A stretch of 17,359 bases of DNA from Phellopilus nigrolimitatus (Eukaryota; Basidiomycota; Agaricomycetes; Hymenochaetales; Hymenochaetaceae), in contig JAJOHG010000482.1 of assembly GCA_021029095.1 (NCBI GenBank), forward strand, positions 1 to 17,359. Reading direction: 5' to 3'. Numbering within the stretch: position 1 is the stretch's first letter; each line of letters starts with the position of its first letter. A program made the position numbers and the translations under genes. The notes beneath the pieces were generated by a model, which saw only the letters and a program-made list of their open reading frames with translations, searched no databases and was not told where the DNA came from. This document shows, piece by piece, positions 10,597 through 17,359 of this stretch.

Positions 10597-12476
10597 ATGG
10601 AAGCGATTAATGGTTTGTCTGGGGAGGATTTCATCTTCCATGATGTAAACGACAATGTCTATGTTCGCAAATGCTACGGAATGGAGGCGCTCGGAAGTAA
10701 AATCCAGTACGTATTGCCACTTGATTTACTCGGGATATCGTGAACGGATTCACGTAATTTCTATAGGGAGGCCTTTGAGGGAATGGCCATCCTTACGACC
10801 ACCGCTGCAATCTCATTTGATTCCTCGCCGTCAAGAGAGAACCTCGAACTTCAAGTGCGCGAGGCATGGCAGCTTTTGCGGCACCTCGTTCCCGGCATCG
10901 CGTGTCAAACGTCGAAGTTGCCTCCGTTCGAAGGACAGTATGAATTTCGCTATATTGTGCCACAATCTCTCGAGGACGTCGGCATTTGGGCAAATCAAAC
11001 TACGTTCTTTGATGATGGTGTTGCGCCGCTTCTCGAAAGGCACGAGCAGCTGAAGAACAGTCGATTGTGGAGTTCCGCAGAGTCTCATTACAATGCGGAA
11101 CTGCACGTCTCTCCGCTAAAGACGTCTTTAGGCTGGCAGTTCAGGTGGGAACCTAAGTGGTTACTTTTAGAGATGCAAGAACTGACCGTATTGCAGTCTT
11201 GTTATGCCGCACAATAGCATCGATGGGCGTGGTGCATTTGGGCTTTTGGAGCTCTTTTTTGAGTTTTTGACGTCTGTTATCGAGAAGCGGGCGCAGCCTA
11301 CATCTGAGCTTAAGTGGGGCGAGGAGGTAGCGCGACTTCCCCCGCCTGGCCCACTCACAATATCCCCTGCTGAAGCAGGTCTCCAAGATCTCCGTCCGGA
11401 TTCCCTGAAGATCTTCGCGTCAACTTCAAGCGAGGTCAAACAAGAAGCCACTCACTCCCCTCCTGCAATAGTAAGATTTCATCACGCCGAGCAAGGCCTG
11501 TTTCAGTATGGCTTCTAACTCCTAACCAGGTTCCCTGGATCGTATCTCCGACCGCGATTGATAATAGCGTGCAGGGGGATATTGGATGCATCATCAAATT
11601 TTCTCCTGAAGTTACCGCGACTATACATGCCACTTGCAAGAAGTATGGGCGTACAATTACACAGATCATCTCGGCGCTCGTAATACTCGCAAATGCAGAG
11701 GCCTCCTTGAAAAACGCAGGTCAAGTGAGTGAAGAACGCTACAAAGACGTGTCGGCCGGTTTTTCAGATTCGACACACTTTTTGATCGCGATGAATTCTA
11801 TATGTCACGTACGTCTTTCATCGCCGAAAAAACTGACAGATTAAGTCCTGACGAAAACTGGCTAGAGGCATAAGCTTCCGGACGGGTATGACTCATTCAG
11901 GTCGCCGAAAAGTTCACCGCTTTGCGCCACGGACTGTGTGGAGTTATTCTTCCCGATGGATTCCATCCGCAAGTTAGTGAAGCCAGACACGAAGAAAACT
12001 GCGGTTCGTGAGGTAAATCGTGATTATTTCTGGGATGGTTTAGTCAACGATGTGGCTATTACCTGGAAAGCAGTAGATGTGAGTACTCTCTTTACATTTT
12101 CCAGCTAATTTTCTCACTGCAATTCAATCAGCTGTCTTTGGAAGCCTATTTTTCACGACAGATTGGTATGCACACCGCTGCTTGTGCCCCCGATGCGAGT
12201 GGGTTCGATATTGTTTGTCCCATAGTCTCCTCCATTGGAGACCTCAGCCGGCTCGGCCTCTTAAACGCATACCTCCCTTCGTCGACTCGAAAAACGCTGA
12301 CGGTCGAGGATGTGATTATTTCGCTCGGCGTTCATAAACCGATGTTCATGGCGATGTGCTACCAGTACGATAGTCAACTGTCGGTATATTTCACTACAGC
12401 TGGCGAGTTCGCAACTGCGGAGTCGCTGAAGCTTGCCGCTGACATCTTCGAAGAATGGATGATGGCGATCATTTGA
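10597..12476 (+). CDS. HXXXD-motif acyltransferase (Tri3/condensation-domain-like)
   Basis: Six exons give 532 aa: 10597-10706, 10767-11144, 11197-11470, 11530-11808, 11866-12078, 12132-12476. Introns are 52-60 nt, GT..AG, and all phases agree. The diagnostic motif is MPHNSIDGRG (His168, Asp172), the catalytic HXXXDG of CoA-dependent acyltransferases and condensation domains, at the usual distance from the N-terminus. Length and the C-terminal half, with a stretch like SSIGDLSRLGLLN and an ending like YFTTAGEFATAESLKLA, fit stand-alone fungal enzymes annotated as 15-O-acetyltransferase Tri3-like or alcohol acetyltransferase-like. No carrier or adenylation domain is attached, so it is not a peptide synthetase fragment. 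It probably transfers an acyl group from CoA to an alcohol or amine on a small molecule; the substrate is unknown. The exon 4 to exon 5 junction (..SICH/RHKLPDG..) is the least certain. Confidence 0.75.
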
Positions 12477-13040
12477 AGTTAATTTGCACAAGTAGCAAGG
12501 CTTATGTATGATAGAATACACTCCTGAAATCACAACGTTACGAGCTGTTCATGCGCACTTCCTATAAATGACATATTTTGAGACCCTTTATGACGTAACA
12601 TTGGCAAGGTTGATCAAAATTTTACAATTTTGTCATGTTCTCGTATAAAATCCAAAGAAGTTACAGATACTCTCTTTTTACGGATAACATCTGTATGTCG
12701 ATGTCCACTATCAGCGTTTGTTTAGACCACAATAAATACAGACGGTTTTGTCCGATTCAGGACTCTAAGCGACCCCATGGGGTCCGGCTTGGGTCCGACG
12801 GGAATCCGAAGTGAAAGTTCACATGTAAAAAACCAGACCCTGAATCTGAAGGATTTCTGACTCCGAATTTCAGTCATGACTTTCACTCAGACCACTTCGT
12901 AAGTCTGGTCATCGAATAGGTGGGTCCTTACGAATGCTCTTATCATGTTCAGACTGACTACTGATTACTCCAAGAGATTTGCTACACTTTGTAGATCCTC
13001 TTCATTGAGGTTGTTTAGTATCTAAGGAAAACTTGTCGAA
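12477..13040. other. Intergenic DNA with a cluster of short inverted repeats
   Basis: No gene seen. The stretch 12750-12910 holds a perfect 14-bp palindrome GACCCCATGGGGTC (12771-12784). It also holds GATTCAGG (12754-12761) with its complement CCTGAATC (12839-12846), and AGTGAAAGT (12810-12818) with ACTTTCACT (12879-12887). CCAGAC near 12833 has GTCTGG near 12903. Direct GGGTCCGRC repeats lie at about 12780-12800. It may be a decayed fold-back element or a regulatory region of the downstream transporter. I found no TATA box for the transporter. Confidence 0.45.
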
Positions 13041-14943
13041 ATGTCAAGCGTCGAAGCTAGAACAGGGAGGTCGCCTCCCAGTAGTCGTATTGCTAAGCTA
13101 CGGAGCTCTATGGCTGTGTACACGCTATGTACAATTTTCGCCTCTATCGGCGGGTTTCTCTTCGGGTTTGATACAGGTGCGTATTTGGAATAACTCGAAA
13201 GGATCGGGGAAACACGTTCTTAGAATGAACTGTCAGGTTCCATCGGCCCCGTCACGACTATGCCTCAATTCCTGGATGATTTTGCTCCTATATCGCCTAC
13301 ACTCCAAGGGCTTATCGTTTCTTCAATCCTCATCACTGCATCCACAGCCTCCCTCCTCGCCGGTTCTCTATCGGACCGAATTTCACGTATATACACATTC
13401 TCTGTCGGCGGTGCTATCTTTGCCGTCGGCTCTGCGATTATTGCATCTGCATCGACGTTGGCGCAGTTGCTTGTCGGGCGTTGCGTAGCGGGTGTTGGTG
13501 AGGGAGTATTCTTGTCCGTGATTATTGTCTATCATTGTGAAATTGCCCCGGCGGCTATAAGGGGTTCTCTTGCGTGTACTCTTCAACTCCTCGTCACTGT
13601 CGGCGTCGCATCCGGTGCGTACGAGGTTTTTGTGTTCTAATCATTCGTTATTTACCTTGACCATTCGGCTAGGTTACTTCGTCTGTTACGGAACAGTGAA
13701 GATCGCAGGAGACATGTCCTGGCGGATTCCGTTCATCCTGCAGGCTATTATCTCGGCCGTCTTCGCCATCGGCTCGCCCTTCCTCGTGCACTCGCCGCGC
13801 TGGTTGCGGCATGTCGGCCGGCACGAAGACGCAATCAAGGCGTGGACGCGGCTCGGGCTCAACCCGACCGAAGCTGAGAAAGAAGACAGTACAGCGGCCA
13901 ATGAAGAGCGCGCGGATGAAAGCCGCAAAGACTGGAAGACCGAGCTCCGCCAGCTCTGGAAAAAGGAAGTGCGAAAGCGCACGCTCCTCGGTTGCTTCAT
14001 CATGGGCATGCAGCAGGTATATTATTATACGCTCCTTTCGGTTTAAGTACGAATGTGACAATGAACATGCTTATAAGCTCAGCGGCATTGATGGTGTACT
14101 GTACTACGCTCCCGTGTTATTTACACAGGCAGGATTGTCATCCACTAAGGCTGCCTTCTTGGCGTCTGGTGTATCAGGACTTCTCAACGTGGGCTGCACT
14201 ATTATGGCGCAACCGTTCCAGGATAAATGTATGTCTGCCCTTTTCCACATACTTGATAACAAAGCGACGTTCATCCAGGGGGCAGGCGACCGTTAGTACT
14301 CATCGGCGGTTCTGTAATCGCGAGCTGCATGCTCGTCATCGGCTCTATCTACGCCTCAAATGCGCACGCCACCGCCGGGGGGCGATGGGCGGTCGTCGTA
14401 CTTATCTACGTCTTCGTCGTCGCCTTCTCGATGTCCTGGGCGCTCGCGTTCCGTATCTACGCGTCGGAGATCCAGCCGATGCGCACGCGCGCAGCCGCGA
14501 CGAGCCTGGGGCAGGCCGCGAACTGGATCGTCAACTGGGTCGTCGCGTTCACGACGCCACTCTTCCTCGCGCGCTCAACAAGCGGGCCCTACTTCCTTTT
14601 CGGCGCATGCACCGCGCTCACCGTGCTCGTCTGTGCGGCGTTCCTCCCCGAGAGCAAGGGTGTGAGCCTCGAGCGCCTAGACGAGATATTCCACACAAGT
14701 CCATGGCGCGGGATCGTTGCGCAACTCCGCGGACACCCGCTCCGGAAGCCTCCTTTACGTAGACTGGGATCAGAGGCGGGCACAAGGGAGCCCACCATTG
14801 CCTTCAGAAGCAATGACGTCGAGATGGCAGTCGTTCCGAATACAAGCCGTCAGCAAAGCGACCGACAAACCATCACCGAAGGAAAGTATGACCATGATGA
14901 CCATGGCGCAGTTGGCATTCATGTTTCCGACCAGATTTCATGA
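13041..14943 (+). CDS. MFS sugar-type transporter
   Basis: Five exons give 557 aa: 13041-13176, 13237-13614, 13673-14016, 14078-14228, 14279-14943. Introns are 50-61 nt and in phase. Sugar-porter motifs occur in order: GGFLFGFDTG at the end of TM1 (37-46), SDRISR in the TM2-3 loop, GRCVAGVGEG in TM4, EIAPAAIRG after TM5, SPRWL after TM6, QQLSGIDGVLYYAP in TM7 (from 285), DKWGRRP in the TM8-9 loop, YASEIQPMR around TM10, and PESKG after TM12 (460-464). A large charged central loop follows TM6 and a cytoplasmic tail of about 90 residues ends the protein. The family moves hexoses, related sugars, polyols or acids by proton symport or facilitated diffusion at the plasma membrane; the substrate cannot be read here. 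The usual TM7 Asn is Asp (Asp291), and the usual PESPRWL is HSPRWL. The gene is 564 bp downstream of, and parallel to, the acyltransferase. Confidence 0.92.
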
Positions 14944-15431
14944 TTTAGCAACTAATCAAATCAAGGATTGGATATCAATGACTTACAAGACAAGCCACAC
15001 TTGATGAAACGGCGACGAATTTTACATTGTTGCGCTGTAGATTGATACGTATAACAACAGTAATTGCTTTTGATGACTGGATTAGTGAGCCTTTCATCCG
15101 CGTTTCAAGTCAGGCCTACCTATTGCATAAATACTGAAACTGGTTACCCATAAATAGTAGTCCCAGTTCAGCGTATAAATCAATCTTAATCGGAAAATTC
15201 ATAATAACTAGGAATAGTAAGCTCTTGTCTTTATAGGATACGTGTTCGCGTTGTTATGCATTGTTTACGCGTTGTTTGGCGAACTTAGCTGGAAAAGACT
15301 CGAACCCTGAGCATAAACACGAGTGACCGCGTTTTTCCTTCTATTTCCATCAGTCGTGATCCTAAAAGGCTCGCTTAAGCTTATTGTACACGATACTAAT
15401 ATTTCCTTCGAATGTCCGAGTAAAATCATGT
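14944..15431. other. Convergent intergenic spacer
   Basis: About 490 bp between the 3' ends of the transporter (plus) and the phosphoribosyltransferase (minus). No gene or RNA seen. A degenerate 10-11-bp repeat of GCRTTGTT occurs three times at 15248-15278. The region must hold both polyadenylation sites; no strong signal stands out. Confidence 0.4.
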
Positions 15432-17224
15432 CTAAACTGGGAGGCCGTACGCCTCCTTTGCTTTACGCACTCCGTTTGGATCGCCCGTGTTCTACGATAC
15501 AAATCAAGTGATTAGATATACTCTAGATTTCAGACAACGTAGGAGATCTCACTTTTGTGATCTCGTCGCTAATTTTGATGCATGGCTCGCCATTGATACT
15601 CGCAAGTTTGATCACCATGTTCAGCGCCTTGCTCTTTTCTGTGCCTCCCGACGACAGCAACCGGAAGTCGTTCGTGAGGAAAGTGCCAATTCCAAACGAC
15701 GCTGAAATCGCAGTTGATAAGTTGTTACAGTTTAAAATATCGTTGTTGGAGGAGAACGTACTAATGAACCCAATCTCGTCGCATTGCGCCTTGATCTTGA
15801 GCACTTTATCCGCATTGAGAGCGTCAGAAAAGACAATCGACTTCGTGCGATAGTCGATGCCCATGCTCTCGTAAATTTCGCGGGCGCGGGGCGCATAGAT
15901 CATCGGGTCTCCCGAGTCCTGCCGCAGGCTCGTCCAACGGAGAGCGCGCTCTTTCGTAAAATCCTATGATGAGTTGTATCGACAAACGATTACAGGGACT
16001 CGAAGACAGAAGGGCATACTCTGTAGAAGACCTCCGTCGAGAAGGTGTCCGTGAGCGCTATAAGCGGGCCCTTTGGGTACACTTGTTCCCAAAGGTCGAG
16101 TGCAATACCGTTGGCACCTTCGTATCCACGCAGGCCTGCGACCTGCGAAGGGTCACGAGCCATGCTTACGATGAGTCGAATAAGTCCTAGATGTTTAGTT
16201 GCTTACGCCCATGAACCATTCGCTAAAAACGCCGAAGGAAAAATCATATTGAATTTATACCAGAAGAGGTAATGTTTCTTACTGCGCAATAGTGCCTATC
16301 GGTATGATCCCGTGCTTGTGAGCAAAGTGCATCTATTGAGAAGACGAGAGATTAGAAGATTAGTCGGAACCCAGTTTTGTAGGGCTTGAAACTATACATT
16401 ACTGGTCCCTGCTAATTCACCCTTTCCCGCGGAGTCCTTCGATGCCCGGATCAGTGTCGCGACCACGAGGTCCTGTGTGTGATATGACCGTCGTCGCCGC
16501 GTCCCGAATTCGCTGAATTGGATGTCAGCTTGTAGCAAAGACTTCGCTTTCTTATAAGCAAGCTCTAAAATCATTGAGCGACTCGAGCCTGGTTACATGC
16601 TCAAACACGACGCACTCACCTTCTTGACCGTCGTAGCTCCAGTCGCGGTCCGCCGTGCGGAAATAAAATCTCGCTTAGGCAGGCCATGAGCGGAACCTCC
16701 CAGAGAATCGTCTCCAGCCACGGACCGGTTGCACTGATCTCTAAACGACCTAGCTCTGGGTCGTGATCTGACGGAACGAATTCGACCTTGACCTGCTCTG
16801 GTTTGTAGCGGAAGTTCGCGACATATGCAAGGTATGCGTCATCAAAATACGGACACATCTGCTGAGCCAGGCAAGCTCGGTGGGTGTTGCGGAGAACTCC
16901 TGCGAAATCTGAATTATATGTTAGCTTAGCATTCTGGGGTGGAGATAAGGTAATTCTGAATCGCACGGGAGGGAGTGCAGCTAGGTATCGGTCATGGCAT
17001 TCCTTGGTAAAGTATACGTCCTTGTCTCTATGGGTGAATCGGTACGTCGCCTGAGCATCGGGGAAATGGCGCAGTACCGCCTGCTGCATCGTAAACTGTT
17101 ACGCATACAGTCAGCCCCACTTCCGCGTGCAAATGAAATAACTAGCTTTGTAAAGATCTGTATCCAGCAACGACCTCGGCATTGCGAAGATTCTCTCAGA
17201 CTCGTCGACGAATTCATCAGCCAT
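15432..17224 (-). CDS. NPT1: Nicotinate phosphoribosyltransferase, with a 1-nt frameshift in exon 2
   Basis: The enzyme joins nicotinate to PRPP in the NAD salvage (Preiss-Handler) pathway. Nine exons on the minus strand: 17224-17147, 17095-16620, 16564-16398, 16332-16283, 16222-16207, 16142-16020, 15963-15762, 15701-15553, 15491-15432. Family motifs occur in order: [41 protein letters not shown] (202 onward), [68 protein letters not shown] and NTGDP near the end. Allowing for the shift, the product is 439 aa (yeast Npt1, about 429). Exon 2 is one base too long: the T-run at 16668-16665 has four bases where the family frame (SEIYF, then RTADRDW) needs three. As written, translation stops shortly after the exon 2-3 junction. 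Intron 1 appears to begin with GC, and exon 5 is only 16 nt. The start [13 protein letters not shown] is the first in-frame ATG upstream of the conserved start. Confidence 0.92.
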
Positions 17225-17359
17225 CTCTTATTTACGCTTACGGCTGTAGTAGGTTGTGGTGGTTTCGAGTCAAGTTACTCGATCATGACATGAGCGCATC
17301 ATGAGCAGTCGTGCCGATAACACAAGTAACGCGGGAAAAGAGTCGGTCACGTGTGAGTC
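17225..17359 (-). promoter_or_regulatory. Upstream region of the phosphoribosyltransferase gene
   Basis: The 135 bp between the ATG and the window edge contain a CACGTG E-box at 17348-17353, about 125 bp upstream of the start codon. E-boxes bind basic helix-loop-helix factors in fungi. No TATA box is visible. The rest of the promoter is outside the window. Confidence 0.3.

Noticed and set aside
10597..12476. Non-ribosomal peptide synthetase condensation domain
   Set aside because: The gene ends cleanly at about 530 aa without adenylation or carrier domains, and the C-terminal features fit stand-alone acyltransferases.
13669..14061. Long antisense open frames within the transporter and AAA exons
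   Set aside because: They are shadows of GC-rich codons of well-supported genes on the other strand and show no family features of their own.
15291..15311. tRNA-like T-arm on the minus strand (GGTTCGAGTC)
   Set aside because: The T-stem would rely on G-U pairs and a mismatch. The only possible acceptor pairing leaves about 48 nt, too short for a tRNA, and no anticodon arm can be drawn.
16143..16206. Shorter intron in the phosphoribosyltransferase gene ending at 16165 (GTAAG before CATGG)
   Set aside because: It would put the next exon out of frame with an immediate stop. The acceptor TTCGCAG at 16145-16143 keeps the frame and gives HEWFMGVAGLRGY, which matches the family.

Overview
The window looks like nuclear DNA of a basidiomycete fungus, most likely an Agaricomycete. 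Its genes are cut by many short introns (49 to 78 nt) with mostly GT..AG ends. One gene encodes a DUF7918-type protein, a family I know mainly from mushroom-forming fungi. The other genes are conserved eukaryotic housekeeping genes with fungal relatives. Nothing points to a prokaryote, virus or organelle. I built the exon models by hand from reading frames, splice sites and family motifs; no alignment was run.

Layout, left to right. (1) 157-1349, minus: DUF7918-like protein. (2) About 1450-2130: gene-poor DNA with a perfect 24-bp palindrome, a three-copy short repeat and one weak small-gene candidate. (3) 2132-2644: a 513-bp MITE-like element with about 30-bp imperfect terminal inverted repeats (TIRs) flanked by TA. 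(4) 2942-4095: a second, unrelated 1154-bp AT-rich element with 25-bp TIRs, also flanked by TA. No transposase is recognisable in either. (5) About 4440-4627, minus: U2 spliceosomal snRNA with a TATA box about 30 bp upstream. (6) 4780-7858, plus, divergent from U2: AFG2/DRG1/SPATA5-type double AAA ATPase, 12 exons, 796 aa. (7) 8100-9573, plus: ExoIII/APE1-family AP endonuclease, 7 exons, with a mitochondrial-presequence-like N-terminus, nested upstream ATGs and three ACGCGT boxes. (8) 10597-12476, plus: HXXXD-motif (Tri3/condensation-like) acyltransferase, 6 exons, TATA box, with a 48-bp tandem repeat upstream. (9) 13041-14943, plus: MFS sugar-type transporter, 5 exons. (10) 15432-17224, minus: nicotinate phosphoribosyltransferase, 9 exons, including a 16-nt microexon, a probable GC-AG intron and a 1-nt frameshift in exon 2.

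The genes do not form an obvious pathway. AFG2 (60S ribosome maturation), U2 (splicing), AP endonuclease (base-excision repair) and nicotinate phosphoribosyltransferase (NAD salvage) are independent housekeeping functions. The acyltransferase and transporter lie side by side on the same strand and could be linked, but the window gives no proof. I see no convincing undescribed multi-gene system. The observations most worth follow-up are the frameshift and microexon in the NAD-salvage gene, the start-site architecture of the AP endonuclease, and the two TA-flanked elements sitting next to each other.
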